This document shows positions 1-10,067 of a stretch of DNA of 64,000 nucleotides, in pieces. The first letter of the stretch is position 1, and each line of letters begins with the position of its first letter. The position numbers were made by a program, and so were the translations under genes. The DNA comes from Flavobacterium sp. TR2. Its GTDB lineage: Bacteria; Bacteroidota; Bacteroidia; Flavobacteriales; Flavobacteriaceae. Under the pieces are notes generated by a model. That model was not told the origin of the DNA. It was given only the letters and a program-made list of their open reading frames with translations, and made no database searches. The DNA lies in NCBI RefSeq assembly GCF_025252405.1, contig NZ_CP104307.1, forward strand, positions 1,364,001 to 1,428,000. Reading direction: 5' to 3'.

Positions 1-1365
1 ATTGACTTGAGAATTGACAATTAGAGCTCCGATAATAAAGAATGCCGCAATTCCGAATTGAAAAATAAGCATGGAATTTCGAATCCAGATGCCGCTTTTG
101 CTTCGTGAAAAATTTCCCTTCAAAACTTTTAAAGTTTCAAAATTTGAAATATAAATGGCAGGGAAGATACCCGCAAAAATGATTACTAATCCAAATATTA
201 AAACAAGCTGCAGGTAAAATTCGCCGCCATTTATAGTCAGTGTTTTGTTTAGGAAATTGTTATAGTACGGCAATGAAAGCTCCACAATTGCCAAAGCAAA
301 TAAAATAGCCAGCGTTACAATTATAGCCGTTTCAAAAATAAATTGAGCAATAATCTGATTTTTAGAAGCGCCTACAATTTTTCGCACTCCAACTTCTTTT
401 GCGCGTTTTATAGCCGATGCCGTTGCTAAATTGATGTAATTTACGAGTGATAAAACTAAAATTAAAACAGACAAACCTAGCATGATGTAAAGCAGTTTTA
501 GATTGCCATAGCCCTCAGGGAAGTTTTTACCGCCAGAACTTTTTGTGCCATGCAAACGAGATGTTTTCAGCTGATCTAAAATCACTTTTACTTCGCCATT
601 TTCTTTTACGTATTGCTCAACACTTTGTCCGCTTTCTTTAGCATCTTTTACTGTTCTGTTTACAAAAACGACATTTTGCATTTTTTTTACAACAAGAGCA
701 GGATCTACACCTTTTTTAATTTTGACCATCAAGCCATAATTGAAATTTCCCCAGCTGTTTAGGTCTCCTTCTCTTTTTACGCCGCTAAAAACGTAGGTAG
801 GCTCAATAGATGAAGGCTTAATTAAGCGATAAACCGACTTAACAGTATAAATGTTGTTCTTGTATGAAATAGATTTCCCGATAGGATCTTCATTCTTAAA
901 AAGCAGTTCGGCTTGTGCAGTAGAAATGGCTACGCTGTTTTTTTCTTTTAAAATATTCTGTTTAGCGCCTTTTACAATTTCGAAAGGAAAAAAATCGAAG
1001 AAATTTTCGTCAGAAACTAAAATGTTTTTAGTTAGCAATTTTTGATCTTTATATTTGATCACTTCTTCGTCGTACCAGTTGTTCATGAAGCATACTTTGT
1101 CAATTTCTGGTATGCTGGCTTTGCAGGTTTCTCCAAACGGAATCGAGTTGGAAGCCCAAATGTCTCCCGAACCAATTTTGTTAAGAACCAGATAAGAATT
1201 TTCTTTTTCCGGATTCCATTGATCGTAAGAGTGCTCATTATTCCAATAAAGGATGGCAAAAATGACAGCAGCAATTCCGATGCTTAGCCCCAGAACATTT
1301 AAAAACGAAAACAATTTGCTTTGCTTTAAATGATATATAAATATTTTAAACCAGTTAAAAATCAT
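1..1365 (-). CDS. ABC transporter permease, MacB/FtsX type (C-terminus cut by window edge)
   Basis: The frame is open from ATG at 1365 to the window edge (455 codons). A first membrane segment lies at about residues 19-40, followed by a periplasmic MacB-type core domain. An FtsX block follows, with a membrane segment near 290-312 and the family motif AKEVGVRKIVGAS just after it. The second FtsX repeat, usual in the ~800-residue Bacteroidota members, must lie outside the window. It is the last visible gene of an operon with the ATPase and adaptor upstream. Such permeases couple ATP hydrolysis to export or to extraction of lipoproteins, peptides or drugs from the periplasm; the substrate cannot be told here. 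Confidence 0.88.
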   Translation of the reverse strand, partial: MIFNWFKIFIYHLKQSKLFSFLNVLGLSIGIAAVIFAILYWNNEHSYDQWNPEKENSYLVLNKIGSGDIWASNSIPFGETCKASIPEIDKVCFMNNWYDEEVIKYKDQKLLTKNILVSDENFFDFFPFEIVKGAKQNILKEKNSVAISTAQAELLFKNEDPIGKSISYKNNIYTVKSVYRLIKPSSIEPTYVFSGVKREGDLNSWGNFNYGLMVKIKKGVDPALVVKKMQNVVFVNRTVKDAKESGQSVEQYVKENGEVKVILDQLKTSRLHGTKSSGGKNFPEGYGNLKLLYIMLGLSVLILVLSLVNYINLATASAIKRAKEVGVRKIVGASKNQIIAQFIFETAIIVTLAILFALAIVELSLPYYNNFLNKTLTINGGEFYLQLVLIFGLVIIFAGIFPAIYISNFETLKVLKGNFSRSKSGIWIRNSMLIFQFGIAAFFIIGALIVNSQVN

Positions 1366-1499
1366 TTTGATGTATATTTTTTATAGTTGATATGGCAGTT
1401 TTTTCGAAAACCTTTCGGTCTTAAATCGTAGTAAATATTTTGCAAACCAGTTCTACCAGAACTACAAGTGCAGTAACAATAATTTTAATCATCACTTTA

Positions 1500-2207
1500 T
1501 TATTTAGCGTCCATAAAAACATCAACATTTCGTTGATTTAACTTTTCAGAAAATATAACTCCATCTTTCATATGAATAGTTCTTTGAGAAAAAGAAGCAT
1601 CATAATCAGAGTGGGTAACCATCAAAATGGTAGCGCCTTTAGCGTGTAAATCGGTTAAAAGTTCCATTACTTCATTACCATTTTTACTATCTAAGTTTCC
1701 TGTTGGCTCATCGGCCAAAATTATTTTTGGATCATTTACCAAAGCTCTTGCAACGGCAACTCTCTGCTGCTGTCCTCCAGAAAGCTGTTGCGGAAAATGT
1801 TTCAGACGATGAGAAATATTTAGCTTCTCGGCAATAGCCTCAATTTTCTGTTTTCTTTCAGAAGCTTTTACGTTGTTGTAAAGCAATGGCAGTTCGATAT
1901 TGTCATAAACAGAAAGCTCGTCGATTAGGTTGAAGTTTTGAAAGATGAAACCAATGTTTTCTTTTCTTACCTGCGCTCTTCCTTTTTCTTTCAGCCCAAT
2001 CATTTCCTGACCCAATAAGGTATAGCTTCCGCCACTAGCACCGTCAAGAAGACCGATGATGTTTAGTAAAGTTGATTTTCCACAACCCGAAGGCCCCATG
2101 ATGGTTAGAAAATCTCCTTTTTTTATTTCTAGGTTGATACCGCTCAAAGCAGCAGTTTCGATTTCTTCAGTTCTAAAAACTTTGGTTAAATTCTGAATTG
2201 CGATCAT
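1500..2207 (-). CDS. ABC transporter ATP-binding protein (MacB/LolD family)
   Basis: This 235-residue ATPase has all the nucleotide-binding motifs: Walker A GPSGCGKST at 38-46, Q-loop Gln90, signature LSGGQQQR at 142-149, Walker B ending in DEP at 166-168, and the switch His199. Length and motif spacing fit the LolD/MacB/FtsE group that energises FtsX-type permeases. It lies between the HlyD adaptor and the permease on the same strand, with gaps of 172 and 134 bp, so the three probably form one tripartite export system. The 172-bp gap holds a heptamer-built palindrome. The start at 2207 gives the normal N-terminus MIAIQNLTKVF. Confidence 0.93.
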   Translation of the reverse strand: MIAIQNLTKVFRTEEIETAALSGINLEIKKGDFLTIMGPSGCGKSTLLNIIGLLDGASGGSYTLLGQEMIGLKEKGRAQVRKENIGFIFQNFNLIDELSVYDNIELPLLYNNVKASERKQKIEAIAEKLNISHRLKHFPQQLSGGQQQRVAVARALVNDPKIILADEPTGNLDSKNGNEVMELLTDLHAKGATILMVTHSDYDASFSQRTIHMKDGVIFSEKLNQRNVDVFMDAK

Positions 2208-2293
2208 AATTTTTTAAGGTTTTGAAATGTTGTTAAATACGTTTTTTGATTGATGATTGAAATGATGATTGTGTTTTGTTTTTGTTTTTGTTT

Positions 2294-2371
2294 GTTTCAG
2301 GTTTCAAGTTTCATGTTTTTTTTCGTTTGCATTAACCTGAAACCTGAAACTTGAAACCTGAAACCTGAAAC
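2294..2371. repeat. Heptamer tandem repeat forming a long palindrome
   Basis: The right half is five heptamers of the form TGAAACC/TGAAACT (2338-2371). The left half (2294-2313) is the exact reverse complement of 2345-2364, so a transcript could form a 20-bp stem with a loop of about 30 nt. It lies between the adaptor and ATPase genes, where it could stabilise or attenuate the message. Related heptamers occur at 58682 and, inside a gene, at 59949. Confidence 0.85.
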
Positions 2372-2379
2372 AAAACAAA

Positions 2380-3624
2380 TTATTCTTTATTTAGTGCAAG
2401 CTCTTCAATGTCTTTATAATCTGTGTAAGAAGAAGTAATTACAGATTCACCTTCCTGCAAGCCATCTAAGACTTCATAATAAGAAGGATTCTCTCGTCCT
2501 AATTTGATATTTCTTCTCACGGCTTTGTTTCCGTTTACTACAAAAATCCATTTTCCTGCCGCTTCCTGATTAAAAGCCCCTCTTGGAATAACTAAAGTTT
2601 TATTCTTTTCAGATAAAATAAGTTTTACGCCAAAACTAAGCCCGTCCTGAAGCACAATATTTTCTTTAGAAGCAAAAGCCAATTCTACAGTAAAACGTCC
2701 TCCTTTAACCTCAGGAATCACTTTAGTCACGATAACTTCAAGATTTTTGCCTTTAAATTCTACTTGACCTTTTAAGCCTTCTCTCAGTTTTTCCAGATAA
2801 AACTCATCAACTTCTGCTGTCAATTTGTATCCTTTGTTAGAATCGATTTTTCCGATGCTTGCGCCTGCCTGGAAAGTTTTTCCTAAAACAGGTTCAAAAG
2901 AAGTCAATCGTCCTGTTTCGGGCGCTGTGATTAAAAAGTTCTTTTTGTTGTTTCTAAGAATATCCAAACTCTTTTCCATAGTCTGAATCGAACGGTTTAT
3001 TTGCGAAATCTGAACCTGATTGCTTTGTTTTTCTTTTTGAATGCTCTGCTGAATTGTTCTTTTGCGTTCTTCTTGAAAACGAAGGCTTTCCTTAAAAGTA
3101 TTCCAGTCATTTTTAGAAATTACATCTTTCTCGTACAGCTTCGCATTCATGTCGTACAATCTTTTTGCATCGTTGTAATCATGTTCGATCAAAACTAAAT
3201 CTTTGTTTAAGTTTAGTTCCTGATTTCTGATGTTTAATTTCCCCGTATTCAAATTGTTGATTTGCTCAATAATAGCAGTCTCCTGAGTCAGGTAATTTAA
3301 TTCTGTATTCGGATTATACAAACGAGCCAGCGATTGCCCTTTGGTCACCATTGCGCCATTTTCTACAAAAATCTCTTTTACAGAACCGCCTTCGGTAACA
3401 TTTACCAGCATAACATTCAAAGGTTCTACTTTTGCTTGAAATACTACAAAGTCTTCAAAAAAAGCTTTTTCTGCTTTTTGAATTACCAATTCGTCTGCTT
3501 TTACATTTAAAGTTCTTTTGGTATTAAAAGCAAAAACCGAGATCGTCAGCAAAACTAAAAAAACAGCAATTGCTATTGCGAGATATCTAAATTTTTTATT
3601 TTTACGAGGAATTATCGTGTCCAT
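2380..3624 (-). CDS. HlyD/RND-type periplasmic adaptor of an ABC exporter
   Basis: Membrane-fusion adaptor of 414 residues. One N-terminal membrane anchor lies at about 14-33. A lipoyl half-motif follows, then a long coiled coil (about 100-230, rich in Asn, Lys, Gln, Glu), the second lipoyl half with ITAPETGRL, and a beta-barrel with the C-terminal LVIPRGAF region. The frame also runs upstream to a TTG at 3651, but the ATG at 3624 is preferred. It gives the usual Lys-rich N-terminus, and the candidate sigma-54 promoter lies at 3654-3669, which would place the transcript start near 3642. First gene of the operon with the ATPase and permease. Confidence 0.9.
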   Translation of the reverse strand: MDTIIPRKNKKFRYLAIAIAVFLVLLTISVFAFNTKRTLNVKADELVIQKAEKAFFEDFVVFQAKVEPLNVMLVNVTEGGSVKEIFVENGAMVTKGQSLARLYNPNTELNYLTQETAIIEQINNLNTGKLNIRNQELNLNKDLVLIEHDYNDAKRLYDMNAKLYEKDVISKNDWNTFKESLRFQEERKRTIQQSIQKEKQSNQVQISQINRSIQTMEKSLDILRNNKKNFLITAPETGRLTSFEPVLGKTFQAGASIGKIDSNKGYKLTAEVDEFYLEKLREGLKGQVEFKGKNLEVIVTKVIPEVKGGRFTVELAFASKENIVLQDGLSFGVKLILSEKNKTLVIPRGAFNQEAAGKWIFVVNGNKAVRRNIKLGRENPSYYEVLDGLQEGESVITSSYTDYKDIEELALNKE

Positions 3625-3653
3625 TTTTTTAAATATTTTACTGATAATCAATA

Positions 3654-3669
3654 GGTAAATACTGTGCCA
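3654..3669 (-). promoter_or_regulatory. Candidate sigma-54 (-24/-12) promoter
   Basis: On the minus strand the sequence reads TGGCACAGTATTTACC. It has the GG of the -24 element and, ten bases on, AC where the consensus has GC, so it is one base from the GG-N10-GC rule. It sits about 30 bp before the ATG of the adaptor gene, and a sigma-54 activator is encoded divergently 115 bp away. Context raises confidence; the -12 mismatch lowers it. Confidence 0.55.
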
Positions 3670-3732
3670 TAAAATTTATTTTCTGTAAAGCATTGATTTT
3701 AAAGAGGCTTTAAAAAACATCAAAAAAAGCAG

Positions 3733-3770
3733 TGTCCGATAATGAACAGTTGACCGTTCGGAAGCGGACA
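3733..3770. promoter_or_regulatory. Palindromic activator-binding site between divergent export and regulator genes
   Basis: TGTCCG at 3733-3738 is mirrored by CGGACA at 3765-3770, and GAAC at 3744-3747 by GTTC at 3756-3759. Both pairs share the same centre (3751.5), giving an imperfect 38-bp palindrome. The centre is about 95 bp upstream of the candidate sigma-54 promoter, a normal enhancer distance for NtrC-type proteins. It ends 13 bp before the regulator's own start codon, so binding could also repress the regulator. Confidence 0.65.
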
Positions 3771-3783
3771 GAAAAAATACCAC

Positions 3784-5148
3784 ATGAGAAAAAAACTAGC
3801 CCAAATATTAGTTGTCGACGATCAGGAAGAAATTCTTTTTTCTGCAAAAATGATTCTCAAAAAGCATTTTGAAACCATTTTTACAACTAATAGCCCTAAA
3901 AAAATCATTTCAATTTTAAGCGAAAATGAAATAAATGTGGTTTTGCTGGATATGAATTACCGAATTGGTTTTGAAGACGGACGCGAAGGAATTCATTGGC
4001 TGAAAGAAATCAAAACGCTTTCGCCACAGACCATTGTAATTTTGATGACGGCTTTTGGCAAAATTGAAACCGCTGTAGAAGGCATTAAAATTGGAGCTTT
4101 TGATTATGTCCTAAAGCCTTGGAACAACGAAAAATTGTTGGAAACAATAGATAAAGCTGTTGCTGAAAGCAGAAAAAATAGTAAAAAAGCAATTTCAGAA
4201 AAAGCAGAGAAGACCGAGAAGAAATATTTTGTCGGGACTTCACCAAAAATAAAACAAGCCTACTCTGTTGCCGAAAAAGTAGCCCGAACAGATGCTAATG
4301 TTTTGATTTTAGGCGAAAACGGAACAGGAAAATATGTTTTTGCAGCATTTATTCATCAGCATTCAGATAGAAAAAATCAGCCTTTTGTGCACGTCGATTT
4401 AGGTTCTCTAAGCGATAATCTGTTTGAAAGCGAGCTTTTTGGTTACGTCAAAGGTGCTTTTACAGATGCTAAAATAGATACTCCTGGGCGTTTTGAAAAT
4501 GCATCGAACGGAACTATTTTCTTAGACGAAATAGGAAATATTCCGTTGCATCTTCAAGCCAAACTGCTTCATGTTTTACAGACTAAAACGGTAACGCGTT
4601 TGGGCGAAAGCAAACCAAGGCCACTCAATGTTCGCGTTATTGCAGCAACAAATAGCGATATTAAAACCGAAGTAAAAAATAAGACTTTCCGTGAAGATTT
4701 ATTGTACAGAATTAATACAATGGAAATAAATCTTCCGTCTCTTCGCGAAAGAAAAGAGGATATTGTCCCAATGGCAAATTTTATTTTAGAACAGATTGCT
4801 GAAAAATACAATCATGGTTCCGAAAATTTGGGATGGCATTTTGAAGATAATGCGGCATCGTATCTGGAAAAATATCCTTGGAAGGGGAATGTCCGCGAAA
4901 TGGAAAACAAAATTGAACGCGCTTTAATTTTGGCTGAAAACAATACTATCTCTGTTATGGATTTGGATATTTTGGACTTTGAAGAAATTCAGGAAAATGA
5001 TGAAAATCCGTTATCGGAAATGGAAAAAGGTGCAATCGAAAAGGCGCTTTTCAAACATAATGGAAACATCAGTAAAACTGCAGAAGAACTTGGCTTGTCG
5101 CGCGCTGCGTTGTACAGGAGGATAGAAAAATACGATTTGAAAAATTAG
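3784..5148 (+). CDS. NtrC-family sigma-54-dependent response regulator
   Basis: A 454-residue protein with three domains. The receiver (1-120) has acidic residues DD12-13, the phosphoacceptor Asp56 and Lys111 in LKPW. The AAA+ sigma-54 activator domain (about 147-380) has Walker A GENGTGK, the loop written GAFTDA instead of GAFTGA, Walker B IFLDE and the RDDLLYR-like stretch REDLLYR. The C-terminus is a Fis-type helix-turn-helix (GNISKTAEELGLSRAALYRR). GAFTDA keeps the Phe and Thr that contact sigma-54, so it is read as functional. It probably works with the kinase downstream and activates the divergent exporter operon. Confidence 0.93.
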   Translation: MRKKLAQILVVDDQEEILFSAKMILKKHFETIFTTNSPKKIISILSENEINVVLLDMNYRIGFEDGREGIHWLKEIKTLSPQTIVILMTAFGKIETAVEGIKIGAFDYVLKPWNNEKLLETIDKAVAESRKNSKKAISEKAEKTEKKYFVGTSPKIKQAYSVAEKVARTDANVLILGENGTGKYVFAAFIHQHSDRKNQPFVHVDLGSLSDNLFESELFGYVKGAFTDAKIDTPGRFENASNGTIFLDEIGNIPLHLQAKLLHVLQTKTVTRLGESKPRPLNVRVIAATNSDIKTEVKNKTFREDLLYRINTMEINLPSLRERKEDIVPMANFILEQIAEKYNHGSENLGWHFEDNAASYLEKYPWKGNVREMENKIERALILAENNTISVMDLDILDFEEIQENDENPLSEMEKGAIEKALFKHNGNISKTAEELGLSRAALYRRIEKYDLKN

Positions 5149-5163
5149 AGAAAATGAATAGCG

Positions 5164-5277
5164 TCCAGCTTTAGCTGGATGACCATATTGAAATGAGGTT
5201 TTCGGCTTTAGCCAAACATAAAATTTTGGATAAAGCCTATTTCTATAAATAATTTATCTCTTCAGCTAAAGCTGAAG
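5164..5277. repeat. Cluster of short hairpins built on CTTTAGCTG
   Basis: The gap between regulator and kinase holds three small palindromes: TCCAGCTTTAGCTGGA (5164-5179), GGCTTTAGCC (5204-5213) and CTTCAGCTAAAGCTGAAG (5260-5277). All share the core AGCTTTAGC or its reverse, which suggests a dispersed intergenic repeat rather than a regulator site. They may shape processing or translation of the downstream kinase message. Confidence 0.7.
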
Positions 5278-5293
5278 GCAATTCAAAAAAATA

Positions 5294-6619
5294 ATGAAGA
5301 ATTGGAAGTTTTATAATGCGCTGTTCATAAGAGTTGTGTTTGTAATGGCGCTCTTTCTTTGCAGTGTGTTATTGTTTTACAAAGGATTTCGATTCAATGG
5401 TATTCTGGCAGGGGTTTTTGTTTTGATTTTTCTCTTCGAAATGTATTTTTTTGTCAAAAATCAATTGCTATTTTATGATAAAACCATAAACTCCATTTTG
5501 CACAACGATTTTTCTGCTCACTTTCCGGAAGAACATAAAAGAGATAATTTTAATAGTCTGTATCTTTTGTATGACACTTTAAAGGTTCAGAAACAAGAGC
5601 AGATTTCCAAAGAGTTAATCTACCGTTCGATTTTGAACAGTATTGACACCGCTGCTTTAATCTTAGAAAAAGAAAATGATAATTGGTCTGTTTTTATAAT
5701 GAATGACTGTTTTTCGAAGCTTTTCAAAGTGCCCAAAGTAAGCCATTGGCAGTACCTTAAAAACTATCTTCCGAGTTTGTGCAGTGAAATTGAAAGGGTT
5801 GGTTTTACAGAGCTCAAAACAGCTATTTCTATTAAAATTGAAGATCAAGACCTGCAGACTTTTATGCTGCAGACTTCGCATACTCAAACTTACAATAAAG
5901 AGTATTTTATCATTTTGCTGGACAGCATTCAGCGTGTAATCGAGAAAAAAGAAAAAGAAGCATGGATTAATTTAATGAAGATTATTTCGCATGAATTGAT
6001 GAATTCGTTAACGCCCATTCGCGCGCTTTCGCAGAATCTGCTTCATATTGTAGATCAGGAAGAATTGGAGGAAGATGATTTTGAAGACATCAAAAGCAGT
6101 ATTTCGACAATCATAAATAGAAGTGATCATTTACAGTTTTTTGTAGAGAATTATCGTAAGCTAGCAATGCTTCCAACGCCAAACAAGCAAATGACGCCAA
6201 TCAATGCTTTGTTTGAAGATTGTCTGCGAATTATGAGTCCAATCTTGAAAGAAGAAAGAATAGAATTGATTAATGAAATTCATAGTTCCCGTTCTATTTT
6301 GATCGATAAAAATCAGATGGAACAAGTGATTATCAATTTGATTACCAATAGTATTCATGCTTTAAAAGAAAAAGCAGAGAAGAAATTGTTAATCTCCAGT
6401 TATACCGAAAATAACCGCTTTTTTATTGTGATTGCTGATAACGGAAAAGGAGTTGATGCCGAGATTCGAGATAAAGTTTTTCTTCCGTTTTTCACCACCA
6501 GAAAAGACGGTGCGGGTATTGGATTAACGCTTTCTAAAAATATTATCGAAGCTCATGGAGGTTATCTAAGCTATCAAACCGACGAAGATAAGACGAGTTT
6601 TGTGATTTGTTTGATTTAA
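5294..6619 (+). CDS. Sensor histidine kinase (partner of the NtrC-type regulator)
   Basis: A 441-residue membrane kinase. Two membrane segments lie in residues 8-56 with almost no periplasmic loop, so it may sense a membrane or cytoplasmic signal. A PAS-like region (about 115-205) follows, then the HisKA box with phosphoacceptor His233 (SHELMNSLTPIR). The HATPase domain has N-box NLITNSIHAL, G1 DNGKG and G2 GAGIGLTL. It sits 145 bp after the regulator on the same strand and is its likely phosphodonor. No HAMP domain is seen. Confidence 0.92.
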   Translation: MKNWKFYNALFIRVVFVMALFLCSVLLFYKGFRFNGILAGVFVLIFLFEMYFFVKNQLLFYDKTINSILHNDFSAHFPEEHKRDNFNSLYLLYDTLKVQKQEQISKELIYRSILNSIDTAALILEKENDNWSVFIMNDCFSKLFKVPKVSHWQYLKNYLPSLCSEIERVGFTELKTAISIKIEDQDLQTFMLQTSHTQTYNKEYFIILLDSIQRVIEKKEKEAWINLMKIISHELMNSLTPIRALSQNLLHIVDQEELEEDDFEDIKSSISTIINRSDHLQFFVENYRKLAMLPTPNKQMTPINALFEDCLRIMSPILKEERIELINEIHSSRSILIDKNQMEQVIINLITNSIHALKEKAEKKLLISSYTENNRFFIVIADNGKGVDAEIRDKVFLPFFTTRKDGAGIGLTLSKNIIEAHGGYLSYQTDEDKTSFVICLI

Positions 6620-6642
6620 CTAGATGGGTAATGAAAAAACGT

Positions 6643-6707
6643 TGTCACCCTGAGCGAAGTCGAAGGGCTTATTACTTGAGTGGGCTTCGACTCCGCTCAG
6701 CCTGACA
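6643..6707. repeat. Dispersed inverted repeat, bidirectional terminator
   Basis: Arms at 6643-6667 (TGTCACCCTGAGCGAAGTCG and on) and 6682-6707 are near-perfect reverse complements and lie between convergent genes. The same element with few changes occurs inside hemW at 57873-57897. Its form is that of a dispersed Bacteroidota repeat; here it can act as a transcript end for both neighbours. Confidence 0.85.
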
Positions 6708-6725
6708 AATGAGACATGACTGTTT

Positions 6726-7052
6726 TTAAATTTCAACTTCAGGTTTCCAAAAATGCTTTTCAAAATCCACAATCTGATTGTTGACGACTTTTATGCCTTC
6801 GTTTTCTAAAAGCTGCTGCATTAAATTGGTTCCATCAAAATGATGTTTGCCTGTCAAGAGCCCTTTTTGATTTACCACCCTATGCGCAGGAACATCATCC
6901 ATATTATGGCACGCATTCATTGCCCAGCCCACCATTCTTGCAGAACGAGCTGTGCCCAATGCTTTTGCAATAGCACCATAAGAAGTTACTTTTCCAAACG
7001 GAATTTGTCTGGCGATTGCATAAACTTTTTCAAAAAAATTCTCTTCTGCCAT
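6726..7052 (-). CDS. Alkyltransferase-like protein (ATL; MGMT DNA-binding domain)
   Basis: A 108-residue protein with the DNA-binding fold of O6-methylguanine-DNA methyltransferase (IPFGKVTSYGAIAKALG, ARMVGWAM with Arg39 as the base-flipping finger). The active-site PCHRV motif reads PAHRVV (55-60), so the acceptor Cys is Ala56 and it cannot remove alkyl groups. Known ATL proteins bind O6-alkylguanine and flag it for nucleotide excision repair, which is the likely role here. It is encoded alone, convergent with the kinase gene. Confidence 0.88.
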   Translation of the reverse strand: MAEENFFEKVYAIARQIPFGKVTSYGAIAKALGTARSARMVGWAMNACHNMDDVPAHRVVNQKGLLTGKHHFDGTNLMQQLLENEGIKVVNNQIVDFEKHFWKPEVEI

Positions 7053-7187
7053 GATTATTTTGACGCAAATTAATTGAATTATGAGGATTTTAAAATTACT
7101 ATTTATCTGCTAAAATCTGCGGAATCTGCATGAAAAAATTTAAGAGCCACAGGGAAAGAATCCTTTTAATCAGTGGCTGAAAAAAAA

Positions 7188-7826
7188 TTAACCGAAATAG
7201 TAGTTTAAAATATTGAAAAGTGTTGCAACGGCAACTAAACCGGTAATTGTCCCGATAATAGTATTCATGTTTCGCATGAAGTAATCGGTTTTCTTTTCTA
7301 TTCTTCCAAAAAAAGCGATGTAACTGTACAAAATTCCAAAAGCGCCTAGAACAGAGCCTAATACAAATGTTAAGATAATGGAGTTTTCGAATATAAACAG
7401 TTTGTACGAAGCCAATGTTACGCTTACGACAACATAGTACGGAATTGGAAAGAAATTCAATCCAGAAAGCAGCATTCCGAGGAAGAAACGGCTTTTTTTG
7501 CTGCTCTTTTTGATTTTCGTTTTTTTCTTTGCTATCGGATCTTTAGCAAAAAACAAAAAATAAATGGTTAAGATCGAAAAAATGACAAAGCCAACTTCGC
7601 GCAATAGCGTTACAACATCTGGACGATTGTCTATTACACGTGCAAATAACACTGCGACATAAGCCTGAAAAAAAATAATCAAAACAGCACCGATTACAAA
7701 CCATAATGCGTTCTTTTTTCCTTCTTTCATTTTTATTTTAGCAGCTGTCATATTGAGTAATCCTGGCGGAATAGTCCCGATGGCTGCGGCAATAAAGCCC
7801 GAAAGTAAAGGAGTAAGGTAGGTCAT
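7188..7826 (-). CDS. LysE/RhtB-family transporter
   Basis: A 212-residue inner-membrane protein with about six membrane segments. The N-terminal GTIPPGLLNMTAAK block is typical of LysE-type amino-acid exporters. A Lys-rich cytoplasmic loop lies at about 96-113 (KKKTKIKKSSKKS). The exported substrate cannot be predicted. It lies 41 bp downstream of trmB on the same strand, so the two may be co-transcribed. Confidence 0.82.
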   Translation of the reverse strand: MTYLTPLLSGFIAAAIGTIPPGLLNMTAAKIKMKEGKKNALWFVIGAVLIIFFQAYVAVLFARVIDNRPDVVTLLREVGFVIFSILTIYFLFFAKDPIAKKKTKIKKSSKKSRFFLGMLLSGLNFFPIPYYVVVSVTLASYKLFIFENSIILTFVLGSVLGAFGILYSYIAFFGRIEKKTDYFMRNMNTIIGTITGLVAVATLFNILNYYFG

Positions 7827-7867
7827 TTAGCTATTAAATCGGTTAGATAAAGGTTCCAAAATTAAAG

Positions 7868-8566
7868 TTAGTCTTTAATTTTGAAACGAATATACGTAAT
7901 TGCCTTATTAATTTCTAAATATTGTTTTTCGTAAAAAGTCTGAATAGAAGTTACAACTTCAGGGCTTCCTTCGTTTTTATAAACATTATGATTTGCGTAC
8001 AAAACTTCGTGACCTTCACCATGAAGCAATCCAAGTGTGTAGCCGTGCATGAATTCGCTATCGGTTTTAAGGTTTACAACACCGTCTTTTTTCAGGATTT
8101 TTTTGTACAGTTTTAAGAACTCAGAATTAGTCATTCTATGTTTGGTTCTTTTGTATTTGATTTGCGGATCTGGGAAAGTAATCCAGATTTCGTCTACTTC
8201 GCCTTCAGCAAAAATATGATTGATCAATTCGATTTGAGTACGAACGAAAGCCACATTATGAAGTCCGTTTTCTACCGCAGTTTTAGCTCCACGCCAGAAA
8301 CGGGCACCTTTAATGTCAATTCCGATAAAATTTTTGTCTGGGTATTTCTCTGCTAATCCAACAGAGTATTCTCCCTTTCCGCATCCTAATTCTAAAACTA
8401 ATGGATTGTCATTTTTAAAGAAATCAGCATTCCATTTTCCTTTTAAAGGCATTAAATCACCTACAACTTCTTCTCTAGTTGGCTGAAAAACGTTTTGAAA
8501 TGTTTCGTTTTCTCTGAATCTTTTTAGTTTATTTTTACTTCCCACTTTTACAAAAATTTTCGGCAA
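7868..8566 (-). CDS. trmB: tRNA (guanine-N7-)-methyltransferase
   Basis: A 232-residue methyltransferase that makes m7G46 in the tRNA variable loop using S-adenosylmethionine. The SAM-binding motif LELGCGKGEY is at 58-67. The family motif FPDPQIKYKRTKHR follows the catalytic region, and the C-terminal VVTSIQTFYEKQYLE block is also typical. Length is normal for the family. The start at 8566 gives MPKIFVKVGSKNKLKRF, the usual Flavobacterium-type N-terminus. Confidence 0.95.
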   Translation of the reverse strand: MPKIFVKVGSKNKLKRFRENETFQNVFQPTREEVVGDLMPLKGKWNADFFKNDNPLVLELGCGKGEYSVGLAEKYPDKNFIGIDIKGARFWRGAKTAVENGLHNVAFVRTQIELINHIFAEGEVDEIWITFPDPQIKYKRTKHRMTNSEFLKLYKKILKKDGVVNLKTDSEFMHGYTLGLLHGEGHEVLYANHNVYKNEGSPEVVTSIQTFYEKQYLEINKAITYIRFKIKD

Positions 8567-8619
8567 AATTAAGGAATATAAACGAATGAAAATAGCGTAA
8601 TTAGATTTAAAAAGTTTTC

Positions 8620-8670
8620 CGCCACGAATTCACGAATTTTATTTTAAAAATAGTTTGTGAATTCGTGGCG
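8620..8670. repeat. Inverted repeat (CGCCACGAATTCAC) between convergently read genes
   Basis: A perfect 14-bp inverted repeat, CGCCACGAATTCAC at 8620-8633 and its reverse complement at 8657-8670, lies between amt and trmB. The related repeat at 18892-18958 uses the same CCACGAATTTCAC core. A dispersed hairpin that can end the amt transcript. Confidence 0.75.
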
Positions 8671-8684
8671 AAATAAAATATTCT

Positions 8685-10067
<1,383 letters not shown>

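Noticed and set aside
3625..3651. TTG start nine codons upstream for the HlyD adaptor
   Set aside because: The ATG at 3624 gives the typical N-terminus and leaves room for the candidate sigma-54 promoter and a leader.
4441..4500. GAFTDA in the NtrC-type protein as a sign of lost sigma-54 contact
   Set aside because: The Phe and Thr needed for contact are kept and all other AAA+ motifs are intact; I regard this as a tolerated variant in this phylum.
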